Positions 15,057-22,968 are shown, counted from the first letter of the stretch. The stretch: DNA of 38,565 nt from SIG607 sp045648445 (GCA_045648445.1 JAZRNY010000006.1:1-38565); one strand, 5' to 3'. Made by a program: numbers and translations. Notes: a model not told the origin generated them from the letters alone.

Positions 15057-15793
15057 TTAAACTGACTTGGTGGAATGTTAAACTTCTTTTTAAAAAGTCG
15101 GCTAAAATAATATACGTCGTTAATTCCTACCGCTTCAGCAACTTCGTTGACCGATAAAAAACCAAGAGTTAAAAGTTTGGCTGCTTCGTTAAGGCGAAGA
15201 TTAATAAGGAATTGCGTTGGGGAACAACCGTAACGTTTTTTAAAACTTTCACGAAAATATTTATCGCTAAGACCTGAGTTTTTTGAAATTTCGGAGAGGT
15301 CGATATTGCTGTTATAAAAATTATTGAGCAAATAGTCGTGTACTTGACTGAATGCGTCGTGCGTTGAATTCTTTTTACTTTCAAAAGAATTTTTGCTTAA
15401 AAGACTTAATATTTCATAAATGATAGATAACGCCATATAATAATTTGATTTTATACCAATGCTTTTGTAACTTAAAAGTTTTTGAAACAATATAGAAAAT
15501 CGTGGATCAGAGGAACAGTCAATCGCTTCGGTTTTAATAGGTGTATCTGAGGTAAAGGTGACACAAATAGAGGTTCCTTTTTTAATTTTTTGTACACTGT
15601 AATGTTCTTGAGGCGCAATATTAAAAACTGTATCTTTTTTTACCTGTAAATTTCCGTGTTCAAAAAAGTGGTCGTATTGTCCGTCTATCTGATAAGAAAT
15701 AATATTAATGTCATGGGGCATGGTATTTGTCCAATGCACTTTATCGGTTACGTAAGTGTATATACTTAGTAATTTTATCACGTGATTAACCAT
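15050..15793 (-). CDS. AraC-family transcriptional regulator
   Basis: A 247-aa protein. The N-terminal ~120 residues form a cupin-like sensor domain. The C-terminal ~100 residues hold two HTH motifs: LSEISKNSGLSDKYFRESFKKRYG and VNEVAEAVGINDVYYFSRLFKK, followed by the conserved PPSQFKK end. Start ATG 15793 has GGTGGAG upstream at a somewhat long spacing. The gene is divergent from the glycyl radical enzyme operon. The gap between them holds two perfect dyads, which are candidate binding sites for this or another regulator. It likely controls that operon in response to its substrate, an inference from position. Confidence 0.87.
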   Translation of the reverse strand: MVNHVIKLLSIYTYVTDKVHWTNTMPHDINIISYQIDGQYDHFFEHGNLQVKKDTVFNIAPQEHYSVQKIKKGTSICVTFTSDTPIKTEAIDCSSDPRFSILFQKLLSYKSIGIKSNYYMALSIIYEILSLLSKNSFESKKNSTHDAFSQVHDYLLNNFYNSNIDLSEISKNSGLSDKYFRESFKKRYGCSPTQFLINLRLNEAAKLLTLGFLSVNEVAEAVGINDVYYFSRLFKKKFNIPPSQFKK

Positions 15794-15824
15794 AAATTAT
15801 CATCTCCACCCGTGAATTATACAT

Positions 15825-15840
15825 CTATTTTTAAAAATAG
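15825..15840. promoter_or_regulatory. Perfect 16-bp palindrome in the AraC/GRE gap
   Basis: CTATTTTTAAAAATAG is a perfect inverted repeat 32 bp upstream of the AraC start. It could be an operator for that gene. Being A/T-rich, chance is not excluded. Confidence 0.4.
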
Positions 15841-15872
15841 TCAACAAAAATGAGGAAAATTGTTCCGTTTTG

Positions 15873-15895
15873 TGCAAAAATCGGTTGTTTTTGCA
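15873..15895. promoter_or_regulatory. Dyad operator candidate upstream of the GRE promoter
   Basis: TGCAAAAA (15873-15880) and TTTTTGCA (15888-15895) are perfect inverted arms separated by 7 bp. They directly abut the predicted -35 at 15896, the usual position for an activator or repressor site. Confidence 0.5.
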
Positions 15896-15924
15896 TTGCG
15901 ATTTTGATTTGTTTGGTATAAAAT
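15896..15924 (+). promoter_or_regulatory. Probable promoter of the glycyl radical enzyme operon
   Basis: TTGCGA (15896-15901), 17 bp, then TAAAAT (15919-15924). It lies immediately downstream of a 23-bp dyad. Confidence 0.5.
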
Positions 15925-15956
15925 AATAATGACCTAATTTAAAGGGAGGATTTTTT

Positions 15957-18158
15957 ATGTACGAAAAATTAAGAAATGAACTTTACGATTATTATTTTGA
16001 TAAACTTCCTGCAAAGGTGGAAAAGTTAAGGGTAAAGGTGTTTGAAATTATGGATGCCTATGCCGCAGAACATCCCGATGCAACCAGTTACTTTTTAAAG
16101 AAAAAATTATACGAAGTAATTGCCGACAATATTGAACCTACAGTATTTAAAGACGTTCCTTTCGCTTTTGAAACAGGTGCGCTTCTTGCTTGGTGTGACG
16201 GACGTTATGATCGTGGTGGCGAACACGCAAACGGATGGCTTTTGGAGAAAAATAAGCATCTCTATGAAGAATACGATCCCGAAAACTATAAAAAATATAA
16301 AACAATAGGCGGTTTATATTCCCAGTGTGGTATATTTGCCGATTTTATGCATCTTGGTATCCCTATGCAAAAGGTGTTTAACGTAGGTCTTAGTGGGATA
16401 CTCGATGAATTAAGCGAAGCAAAGAAGACCTGTGAAACTAAAGAAGAAACCGACTTTATTAATACTGCCGAGGCAGGCATAAAGACGCTCCATAAAATTG
16501 CTCTTCGCTGTGCAGACGAGGCGCGCAAAAATGGTATGAACGATGTTGCCGATATTGCCGAAAGAGTGCCGTTTAACCCGCCTAAAACATTCCACGAAGG
16601 TCTTTTTGCCATGGGATTTATGAGAAAAGCACTTGGTACTATTGAAGGATATGGCTTTAGTTCTATGGGCAGAGCCGACGTTTTACTTAAAGACCTTTAC
16701 GAAAACGATATTGCAAACGGTGTCAGCGAAGAAGAAATGCTTGACCTTGTTTCACGTTTCCTTATTTTCTTTGATGCTACAAACGACAGAAGAGAAATGT
16801 TTGACGGTATTGTTTCCTATGAACTTGAAAACACTCTTACCTTGGGCGGTTGTGATGAAAACGGTGAGCCTGTTTATAACGGCGTTACCAAACTCTTTAT
16901 TGATGCAAGAGATGCTCTTAACTGTACCTATCCTAAGTTTATGTGCCGTTTCAGCGAAAATTCTCCCGAGGAATACTTGCGTCTTATAAGCAGAGCTTTA
17001 ACCAAAGGTCAAAGCTATAGCATTTATGAAAACGATGATACTATGATTCCTGCTCTTTTAAGATGCGGAACCGAATTAAAGGACGCAAGAAACTATGTTG
17101 TTGGCGGTTGTTGGGATGCTCTTACTCCCGACTATAATAATAAATATAGCGGAGAATGTTTCTTCCTTGTTCACCCTCTTTTGTGGCTTATGAAAAAAGA
17201 CGGCGGAAAACTGGTTAACTTAGACGTAAAATTCAAATCGTTTTTAGATGCAGAAACCTTTGATGAACTTTATGAAAGTTATATCAGCGTAGTCGGTCAA
17301 ATTGTTCAAAATAGAATTTCCTATGCTACAAGAGGTTCTCAGATTTGGAATAAGGTTAACCCCGCCTGTGCGCTTTCCGCATTGATGGAACCTTGTATTA
17401 AAATGAAAAAGGATATGACTGCAGGCGGCATTAAGTATAGTAGGGAAGCGGTTTATTTTACCTGCTTTGCCGAGGTGTGCGATTCACTTTTCGTTATAAA
17501 AAAACTATGTTTTGACGATAAAGTTTTTACTATGAAAGAACTTTTTGACCAATGCTTTAAAAATTGGGAAAATGAAGAACTCAGACAAAAGGTGTTAAAG
17601 GTTGCGTCTTTTGGTGACGGTAGCGAAGAAGTAACCGCTTTTGCAGGCAGATTCTATGATGATCTTTGCAAGATAGGTGACAATATTCAAAATATTATTG
17701 TCGGAAAATGTCGTGTCGGCTTTAATCTTTATACCGAAATAGTCAGATCCGGTCAGTGGATTAACGCGTTGCCAAACGGTTTTAAGACCGGTGACTTCTT
17801 AAGTCAAGGTATTACTCCGACAAGAAACGGAAATAAGGATTCTCTTTACAATATGCTTGACAGCTTTAAAGGTATTGACTTTAAGAAGACTTCGGGAAAT
17901 GCCTCTATGACCGTAACACTTCCCGCAGGAAAGATTAACGAAGAAGCTATGGCTTCTCTATTCCGCGTTTTTGCACGTAACGGACTTCAGGCAATTCAGC
18001 CCAACGTAATTAACCGTGATGAACTTATTAAAGCAAAAGCAGAACCCGAAAAGTACGGCGATATCATCGTGCGTGTCTGCGGTTTTTCAGCTCCCTTTGT
18101 TTTGCTTCCCGAAAAATATCAGGATGAAATAATTTCAAGAAGTCTTTTGGAGGCATAA
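15957..18158 (+). CDS. Glycyl radical enzyme (PFL-like), substrate unknown
   Basis: A 733-aa cytoplasmic enzyme of the pyruvate formate-lyase/glycyl radical superfamily. The C-terminal radical loop reads RVCGFSAPF, with the radical glycine at 709. The active-site cysteine loop reads VVGGCWDAL, with the thiyl cysteine at 385. Pyruvate formate-lyases have two adjacent cysteines there. Diol, choline, hydroxyproline and isethionate enzymes have Cys-x-Glu. This one has Cys-Trp-Asp, so it fits neither group plainly. The activating enzyme gene follows at once and must supply the radical. ATG 15957 sits behind AAAGGGAGGA. A divergent AraC regulator suggests induction by a specific substrate. Calling it formate acetyltransferase would be unsafe. 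Oxygen-sensitive chemistry implies an anaerobe. Confidence 0.88.
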   Translation: MYEKLRNELYDYYFDKLPAKVEKLRVKVFEIMDAYAAEHPDATSYFLKKKLYEVIADNIEPTVFKDVPFAFETGALLAWCDGRYDRGGEHANGWLLEKNKHLYEEYDPENYKKYKTIGGLYSQCGIFADFMHLGIPMQKVFNVGLSGILDELSEAKKTCETKEETDFINTAEAGIKTLHKIALRCADEARKNGMNDVADIAERVPFNPPKTFHEGLFAMGFMRKALGTIEGYGFSSMGRADVLLKDLYENDIANGVSEEEMLDLVSRFLIFFDATNDRREMFDGIVSYELENTLTLGGCDENGEPVYNGVTKLFIDARDALNCTYPKFMCRFSENSPEEYLRLISRALTKGQSYSIYENDDTMIPALLRCGTELKDARNYVVGGCWDALTPDYNNKYSGECFFLVHPLLWLMKKDGGKLVNLDVKFKSFLDAETFDELYESYISVVGQIVQNRISYATRGSQIWNKVNPACALSALMEPCIKMKKDMTAGGIKYSREAVYFTCFAEVCDSLFVIKKLCFDDKVFTMKELFDQCFKNWENEELRQKVLKVASFGDGSEEVTAFAGRFYDDLCKIGDNIQNIIVGKCRVGFNLYTEIVRSGQWINALPNGFKTGDFLSQGITPTRNGNKDSLYNMLDSFKGIDFKKTSGNASMTVTLPAGKINEEAMASLFRVFARNGLQAIQPNVINRDELIKAKAEPEKYGDIIVRVCGFSAPFVLLPEKYQDEIISRSLLEA

Positions 18159-18953
18159 ATGGAACTGAAGATAACAAACGTTCAGAACTTTGCTATTCAC
18201 GACGGGCCGGGAATAAGAACCACCGTTTTTCTTGCAGGATGTCCTCTTGACTGTGTGTGGTGCCATAATCCCGAAACCAAAAGTCAAAAACCGAAACTTG
18301 TTTTTGATGAAAAGAAATGCACTTTATGTAAGGCTTGTCTTATTTGTCCAAATAATGCACATACTTTTGATAATCTTCATAAAATTGACCGAAGCCTCTG
18401 TACTATGTGCGGAAAATGTATAGAGGTCTGCAAAACGGGAGCATTATCAAAATCCGTGCGAATTCTTACTTTAAATGAATATCTCGGGTTGGTTGAACGT
18501 CAAAAAAGAATCGTCGGTGATAACGGAGGAATAACCTTTTCGGGAGGAGAACCGTTGGCGCAAGGTAAAAACCTTATTGAGTTTTTGGATAAAACAAATG
18601 CTCATAAGGCTATAGAAACCTGCGGTTATGCTGATGAAGAACTTTTTAAAGAGGTTATTAGAAGGGTCGATTACGTAATGTTCGACGTAAAAATAGCCGA
18701 CAGTACGCTTCATAAAAAATATACCGGTGTATCAAATGAACTGATTTTAAAAAATCTTGAACATTTAAGAAACAGCGGTAAAAACTTTATTTTACGAACT
18801 CCTCTTATTAAAGGCATTACCGATACAGATGATAACCTGAAGGAAATAAGCGAGATAGTCGGAAGTGATAATTGGGAAAAACTTGAGTTTAATCCGCTCA
18901 CTCCCGTAAAATATCAACTGATAGGCGAGAAATATTTGTTAAAAAATAATTAA
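18159..18953 (+). CDS. Glycyl-radical enzyme activating protein (radical SAM)
   Basis: A 264-aa radical SAM enzyme. The N-terminal HDGPGIRTTVFLAGCPLDCVWC carries the CxxxCxxC that binds the catalytic [4Fe-4S] cluster and S-adenosylmethionine. An inserted ferredoxin-like region (about 50-100) has two more cysteine sets, CTLCKACLIC and CTMCGKCIEVC, as in activases of non-PFL glycyl radical enzymes; pyruvate formate-lyase activase lacks this insert. GGITFSGGEPL is the SAM-binding GGE motif. It starts directly after the stop of the upstream enzyme, on whose Gly709 it should place the radical. Its reading frame closes normally and no terminator is obvious before the next promoter. Confidence 0.92.
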   Translation: MELKITNVQNFAIHDGPGIRTTVFLAGCPLDCVWCHNPETKSQKPKLVFDEKKCTLCKACLICPNNAHTFDNLHKIDRSLCTMCGKCIEVCKTGALSKSVRILTLNEYLGLVERQKRIVGDNGGITFSGGEPLAQGKNLIEFLDKTNAHKAIETCGYADEELFKEVIRRVDYVMFDVKIADSTLHKKYTGVSNELILKNLEHLRNSGKNFILRTPLIKGITDTDDNLKEISEIVGSDNWEKLEFNPLTPVKYQLIGEKYLLKNN

Positions 18954-18969
18954 TTCTACTAAACACTTC

Positions 18970-18998
18970 TTGTACGTTTTTTGACTATGTGATATACT
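18970..18998 (+). promoter_or_regulatory. Promoter of the ABC transporter operon
   Basis: TTGTAC (18970-18975), 17 bp, then TATACT (18993-18998), 29 bp before the GTG start. Confidence 0.55.
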
Positions 18999-19027
18999 TA
19001 GTAAAAACGGAAAAGGAGTGTTTTTTT

Positions 19028-19942
19028 GTGGATTGCGTTTTAAAAACCTTTGGACTAACCAAAAAGTATAAAAAGCAACTTGCTGTAAATGAAGCCGATA
19101 TGACCATAAACAGAGGCGATATTTACGGTTTTGTTGGTGAAAACGGATCGGGAAAAACCACTATTATACGTCTTATTACGGGACTAATATTTGCTTCCTC
19201 TGGAAGTCTTGAACTTTTTGGAGTGAGTAACGGCAGTGAAAAAATAAAGGAAGTGCGCCGAAAGGTTGGCGCAGTGGTTGAAAGTCCGTCTATATATCAG
19301 AATATGTCAGCCTATGAAAATCTTAAAATGCAGTGTATGATACTCGGTATTCCTGCTGATGAAAGAATTAAAGAAACCTTAAACGAGGTAGGTCTTGGAG
19401 AACTTATTAACGATAAAAAACACGTAGGAAATTTTTCTCTCGGTATGCGTCAGCGTCTTGGTATTGCTATGGCGCTTCTTGGGGAACCTGAGTTTTTAAT
19501 CCTTGACGAGCCTATGAACGGACTTGACCCTGCAGGTATAGTAGAAATCCGTGAACTTATTTTAAAGCTTAACCGCGAAAAGAATATTACCTTCCTTATT
19601 TCTTCCCATATTTTAAGTGAACTATCTTTGGTTGCTACAAAATACGGTATTATATCAAAAGGTCATATTATAAAAGAAATTACGGCAGGTGACCTTCAGG
19701 AAGAAATGCGTAAGACTACCGATATTACTGCCGATAATCCCGAACGACTTTTTGAAGTTGTATCAACCTTTACCGATAAAAACGTTTCCTATATTCCGAA
19801 CGGCGTCAGAATAGCAGGGGAGATTAATCTTAACGAGGTTTTGGACGCAGTTATAAAAAATGACGTTCATATAATTTCTGTCAACTGTAAGGAATCAAGC
19901 TTTGAGGATTATTATCTTGAAACGATAGGGGGCAGACGTTAA
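19028..19942 (+). CDS. ABC transporter ATP-binding protein
   Basis: A 304-aa ATPase of the ABC-2 exporter type. Walker A is GENGSGKTT, the signature FSLGMRQR, and Walker B LILDEPMNGLDP, followed by a helix and an H-loop (SSHILSEL). The C-terminal ~80 residues form the small extra domain common in BcrA/DrrA-type ATPases. GTG 19028 lies 10 nt after AAAAGGAG; a longer in-frame start at 18989 would overlap the promoter. The stop overlaps the next start (TAATG), so it is made together with the permease. Such pairs export peptides, lantibiotics or drugs, but the substrate cannot be told. Confidence 0.9.
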   Translation: MDCVLKTFGLTKKYKKQLAVNEADMTINRGDIYGFVGENGSGKTTIIRLITGLIFASSGSLELFGVSNGSEKIKEVRRKVGAVVESPSIYQNMSAYENLKMQCMILGIPADERIKETLNEVGLGELINDKKHVGNFSLGMRQRLGIAMALLGEPEFLILDEPMNGLDPAGIVEIRELILKLNREKNITFLISSHILSELSLVATKYGIISKGHIIKEITAGDLQEEMRKTTDITADNPERLFEVVSTFTDKNVSYIPNGVRIAGEINLNEVLDAVIKNDVHIISVNCKESSFEDYYLETIGGRR

Positions 19943-20775
19943 TGAACAGACTTGTTAAATCGGATTTTAAAAGATTTTTTAAAGATAAACTGTTTTTGGT
20001 TGTTCTTATTCTTGCTTTCGTTTTTGCAGTAATCACCCCTCTTTTATACGTAGCGGTATTTGGGGCTATGGGAGAAATTGACCCTATGACCGAAGAAATG
20101 CTGTCGGGCTACGTTAACGCGAAAGGACAGTTTTTCGGCGCTTTTTCCTTTGGTAATAATTTGGGTCTTATAGCGCCCCTTCTTATCGGCATTATTTTAT
20201 TTAAGGATTTTAGTTTCGGAACAATTCGAAATAAGGTAATAAGCGGTCATTCACGCACCTCTATCTTCTTTTCAATTTTTACCGTTTGTACCGTAATGCT
20301 TTTCGGTATCGTACTTGCTCACGCACTGTTAACCTTGGCGGTAAGTCTTCCGTTCTTTGAATATCAGTCAACACCTTTTGTTCTTTCTGATTTTTGGTAT
20401 CTTTTGCAGTCGCTTCTTTTTCAGTTTTTTGTCTATCTCTTTGCCGCCGCATTTATGAGTTGGCTTTGCGTAACGCAAAAGAACGTCGGTATGGTTATAG
20501 TTATGTATATAGCAGTAGTATTCGGCGCTACTATGATAGCGGGAATTTTACAAATGGTGCTTATTGTAATCAGAGAAAATCCCAAAATGGAAAACGTTGT
20601 GTCGGTTCTTGATTTTGTACAAAGGATTAACGTGTTTAATTCTTCGGCAACCATAGGTCTTGGCACGTCCTATAAAGCAGAGGACTTCGTTTACTATGTG
20701 GCAGTGCCTCTTGTTTTCACCGGTGGTTTGACTGCCCACGGTATATGGAAATTTTCACGTAAAGATTTAAAATAA
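19942..20775 (+). CDS. ABC-2 type transporter permease
   Basis: A 277-aa integral membrane protein with about six helices (about 18-45, 70-92, 110-138, 145-172, 182-208, 245-265). It has the N-terminal KSDFKRFFKDKLF and the KDFSFGTIRNKVISGHSR coupling region typical of ABC-2 permeases of BcrB type. It forms the channel for the ATPase just upstream and is coupled to it by TAATG. The operon ends at a terminator shared with the convergent XRE gene. Confidence 0.85.
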   Translation: MNRLVKSDFKRFFKDKLFLVVLILAFVFAVITPLLYVAVFGAMGEIDPMTEEMLSGYVNAKGQFFGAFSFGNNLGLIAPLLIGIILFKDFSFGTIRNKVISGHSRTSIFFSIFTVCTVMLFGIVLAHALLTLAVSLPFFEYQSTPFVLSDFWYLLQSLLFQFFVYLFAAAFMSWLCVTQKNVGMVIVMYIAVVFGATMIAGILQMVLIVIRENPKMENVVSVLDFVQRINVFNSSATIGLGTSYKAEDFVYYVAVPLVFTGGLTAHGIWKFSRKDLK

Positions 20776-20780
20776 ACAAA

Positions 20781-20812
20781 AAAATAAGCCGCGTAAAACG
20801 GCTTATTTTTGT
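20781..20812. terminator. Bidirectional terminator
   Basis: AAAATAAGCCG pairs with CGGCTTATTTT around CGTAAAA. The right arm overlaps the last codons and stop of the XRE gene on the minus strand. Confidence 0.85.
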
Positions 20813-21009
20813 ATATTGGGGTTATTGGTTCTTTCGAGAAGATAATCAATCGAAACGTTGAAATAATCAGCAATTTTTATAAGTTCGTTTATTCCGGGTT
20901 CACGTTCGCCGGTTTCGTAACGACTGATAGTATTTTGATTTGTGCTTAAATCCATAGCCATTTTAATTTGGGAGATTCTTTTTGCTTTTCTGATTTCTTT
21001 TAATCTCAT
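20803..21009 (-). CDS. Small XRE-family repressor
   Basis: At 68 aa this is little more than a Cro/CI-type HTH: MRLKEIRKAKRISQ, then a recognition region STNQNTISRYETGEREP, then ELIKIADYFNVSIDYLLERT. I start at ATG 21009, preceded by GAGGTG, instead of an upstream codon six residues earlier. It is divergent from the OB-fold protein gene. The shared 80-bp gap has two near-identical 17-bp imperfect dyads, one covering the -10 of that gene. The simple reading is that this protein represses its neighbour and perhaps itself. Confidence 0.87.
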   Translation of the reverse strand: MRLKEIRKAKRISQIKMAMDLSTNQNTISRYETGEREPGINELIKIADYFNVSIDYLLERTNNPNIQK

Positions 21010-21020
21010 AAAAACACCTC

Positions 21021-21049
21021 TTGACACTATTATCCCACAATGGTATAAT
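21021..21049 (+). promoter_or_regulatory. Promoter of the OB-fold protein gene
   Basis: TTGACA (21021-21026), 17 bp, then TATAAT (21044-21049): a near-perfect housekeeping promoter. Its -10 overlaps the first operator candidate. Confidence 0.8.
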
Positions 21050-21071
21050 GAAAATATCCCAATTTGGTATA
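21031..21071. promoter_or_regulatory. Tandem operator pair for the XRE repressor
   Basis: TATCCCACAATGGTATA (21031-21047) and TATCCCAATTTGGTATA (21055-21071) differ at 3 of 17 positions, and each is an imperfect dyad (TATCCCA against TGGTATA). Their starts are 24 bp apart. One overlaps the -10 box and the other the transcription start. Confidence 0.65.
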
Positions 21072-21094
21072 TAGAATTAAAAGGAGTTTTTAAA

Positions 21095-21586
21095 ATGGTT
21101 CATAAAAAATGGTGGTTTTGGGTGTTAATGGGTTTGGCAACGATTTTTACGATTGCTATTCTGGGTTCATCAGGAGAGGAAAGTGACAATTCCGCTGGTG
21201 GCAGTTCTATAGATAATTCATCTCATGTATCACAAATTAGCGAACAATCTTCTAATGACGAAATTGTTTACGAAAAAGTCGAACTTAAGAAAATGATAGA
21301 TGATTTAGATGCTAATGCTATGAAAGCAGAAAATACATATCAGGATAAGTATGTTGAGGTTACAGGCGAAATAACAAATTTTGATAGTGATGGTTCTTAC
21401 ATCAGCATAGAACCTGTTAATGCAGATGACTGGAGTTTTGATACGGTTATGTGTAAAATTAAAACTGATGCTCAACGTGATTTTTTGCTAAAAAAAGAAG
21501 TTGGAGACAAGGTTACGATAAAAGGTCAAATTGTATCAATAGGTGAAATTCTTGGCTACACTATCAAAATCGACGAAGTGTCATAA
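21095..21586 (+). CDS. Membrane-anchored OB-fold (tRNA_anti-like) protein
   Basis: A 163-aa protein with an N-terminal membrane helix (about 6-24) and a Ser/Asn-rich linker (about 27-55). A C-terminal domain (about 60-162) has the strand pattern KYVEVTGEITNFDSDGSYISI, then VGDKVTIKGQIVSIG. This is the OB-fold tRNA_anti-like family, which despite its name is mostly extracytoplasmic and of unknown role. ATG 21095 follows AAAAGGAG. It is controlled by a strong promoter under the divergent XRE repressor. The gene is monocistronic; a repeat-rich intergenic region follows. Confidence 0.75.
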   Translation: MVHKKWWFWVLMGLATIFTIAILGSSGEESDNSAGGSSIDNSSHVSQISEQSSNDEIVYEKVELKKMIDDLDANAMKAENTYQDKYVEVTGEITNFDSDGSYISIEPVNADDWSFDTVMCKIKTDAQRDFLLKKEVGDKVTIKGQIVSIGEILGYTIKIDEVS

Positions 21587-21588
21587 CA

Positions 21589-21650
21589 CAAGACAGGGGG
21601 ATGGTTCTGTGTCTTGACAAAAGGAACGAGAAGCACACAGGACACTTTTG
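21589..21650 (+). repeat. Short intergenic repeat with CAAGACA inverted arms
   Basis: CAAGACA (21589-21595) and TGTCTTG (21610-21616) enclose GGGGGATGGTTCTG. The arms and the GGGGGATGGTTCT core look like a small dispersed repeat seen in many clostridial intergenic regions, from memory. The stretch to 21650 holds related CACACAGGACAC text. Confidence 0.4.
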
Positions 21651-21653
21651 TTT

Positions 21654-21785
21654 AAGGCTTCTCCTATAGGAGAGGCTCCGTCGAAGACGGTGGTGAGGTG
21701 GAAGATTAGCGCACACTAATCTTTTTCACTACACATCATCCGACTTTTGCTGCGCAAAACCCACCTTCTCCTCAAGGCGAAGGCT
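21654..21785 (+). repeat. MITE-like multi-hairpin intergenic repeat
   Basis: Terminal hairpins are built from GGCTTCTCC/GGAGAGGCT at the left and CCTTCTCC/GGCGAAGG at the right. Internal hairpins are CCGTC-GAA-GACGG (21678-21690), AGATTAG/CTAATCT (21703-21722) and TTTTGC-TGC-GCAAAA (21745-21759). GAGGTGG near the left can pair with CCACCTTCTC near the right. It resembles a hairpin-rich repeat class common in gut Clostridia and differs from the arrays at 787, 2177 and 13089. No coding potential is seen. Confidence 0.55.
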
Positions 21786-21800
21786 ATCCTACGAATGAAA

Positions 21801-21832
21801 AAATAAGCCGTTTTATTCGGCTTATTTTTTTA
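21801..21832 (+). terminator. Intrinsic terminator
   Basis: AAATAAGCCG (21801-21810) pairs with CGGCTTATTT (21818-21827), followed by more T. The stem is nearly the same as at 20781. Confidence 0.8.
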
Positions 21833-21861
21833 TTGCGTTGGATTTTGTTTTCTGCTATAAT
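21833..21861 (+). promoter_or_regulatory. Promoter of the isochorismatase-family gene
   Basis: TTGCGT (21833-21838), 17 bp, then TATAAT (21856-21861) with an extended TGC. Confidence 0.75.
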
Positions 21862-21881
21862 TTTCTTTGCGAGGTGGAAAA

Positions 21882-22391
21882 ATGAAATATTTAATTGTTG
21901 TTGATATGCAGGTTGATTTTATTGACGGAAGTTTAGGTAGTCGGCAGGCTCAAAGCATTGTGAAAAACGTAGTTGAAAAGGTAAAAAACTTCGACGGCAA
22001 AGTAATATTTACACGAGATACCCACTATGAAAATTATTTGGAAACTCAAGAGGGTAAAAAACTTCCTGTTACTCACTGTATTAAAGATACTTTGGGTTGG
22101 CAGATTTGTGATGAACTGAAACCTTTTGCTGAAACTGTTGTTGATAAAGAAACGTTCGGCAGTATTAGTTTGCCCGAGGTTTTAAAAAGCTTTGGTGAAG
22201 TAGAGGAGATAACTCTTTGTGGACTTTGTACCGATATTTGTGTGATTTCGAATGCTTTTATTTTAAAGGCGGCTTTTCCTGAGGTTAAGATAACGGTTGA
22301 TGCTCTTTGTTCTGCCGGAGTTACAAAAGAAAGTCATAATAACGCCCTTGAAGCAATGAAAGCGATTCAAATAGAAATTGAAGGAGAATAA
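21882..22391 (+). CDS. Isochorismatase-family cysteine hydrolase (nicotinamidase-like)
   Basis: A 169-aa cytoplasmic enzyme with the Asp-Lys-Cys triad of the family: Asp8 in VVDMQVDF, Lys89 in VVDKETFG and Cys120 in CGLCTDICV. TRDTHYENYLETQEGKKLP and the HC near residue 65 are typical of the nicotinamidase-like branch. A role in amide hydrolysis such as nicotinamide salvage is plausible, but the substrate is not fixed by sequence. ATG 21882 is preceded by GAGGTGG. A lipoprotein gene starts three bases after its stop, so the two form an operon. Confidence 0.87.
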   Translation: MKYLIVVDMQVDFIDGSLGSRQAQSIVKNVVEKVKNFDGKVIFTRDTHYENYLETQEGKKLPVTHCIKDTLGWQICDELKPFAETVVDKETFGSISLPEVLKSFGEVEEITLCGLCTDICVISNAFILKAAFPEVKITVDALCSAGVTKESHNNALEAMKAIQIEIEGE

Positions 22392-22394
22392 AAA

Positions 22395-22904
22395 ATGAAA
22401 AAAATAATAGCGTTTTTAATTTGTATATGTTTTGTGTTTACGCTTTGCGGATGTACCTTTTTGAAGGACGTTGCCGATTCGGCAGGTAAGGAAAAACCTA
22501 GGGTTTTTGAATACGACGGAATTTCCATTGAACTTACTACCGAGTTTTTAGGGATGGGTTTCGTCAGCGAGGATTTTGATTTTGTTATCGAAAACGACGG
22601 ACTGACGGTAATGGGACTTAAAGTGCCTTTTGAGAATAATACCGAATATTCCGCTATGGACTATGCGCAGAGTTTTCATTCTAATTTTTCTTCATATAAT
22701 CCCACTCAAATTACCGAGATTGACGGTATTCCTACCTTTGAGTACGTAATGAGTGATGATAAGGACGACGACCTTAAATATGCTGCTATGTTTTATAAAG
22801 GAACCGATTGCTTCTGGGTGATTTTATTCGCTGAGGACGTTGACGATTTTGATGAGAGTTACGCTCAGATATGTAAGTATGCAAAATCTGTTAAATGTGA
22901 CTGA
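22395..22904 (+). CDS. Small lipoprotein, unknown function
   Basis: A 169-aa protein with a signal peptide ending in a lipobox-like LCGC (cysteine about residue 20), so it is probably anchored outside the membrane by a lipid. The mature part (about 130 residues) is acidic and shows a pattern like proteins annotated only as hypothetical lipoproteins (VFEYDGISIELTTEF, then FWVILFAED). GAAGGAG upstream lies in the end of the preceding gene. I recognise no function. Confidence 0.7.
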   Translation: MKKIIAFLICICFVFTLCGCTFLKDVADSAGKEKPRVFEYDGISIELTTEFLGMGFVSEDFDFVIENDGLTVMGLKVPFENNTEYSAMDYAQSFHSNFSSYNPTQITEIDGIPTFEYVMSDDKDDDLKYAAMFYKGTDCFWVILFAEDVDDFDESYAQICKYAKSVKCD

Positions 22905-22920
22905 TTTAAGTCTAAAAATC

Positions 22921-22949
22921 TTGACTGAAAAAATGAAGTATGATATAAT
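22921..22949 (+). promoter_or_regulatory. Promoter of the V-type ATPase operon
   Basis: TTGACT (22921-22926), 17 bp, then TATAAT (22944-22949). It lies 102 bp before the first gene and leads into a hairpin leader. Confidence 0.75.
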
Positions 22950-22968
22950 ATAATAAATATAATACTAT

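Noticed and set aside
15957..18158. Naming the glycyl radical enzyme pyruvate formate-lyase (pflB)
   Set aside because: The adjacent double cysteine of PFL is missing and the activase has the extra cluster domain not used by PFL.
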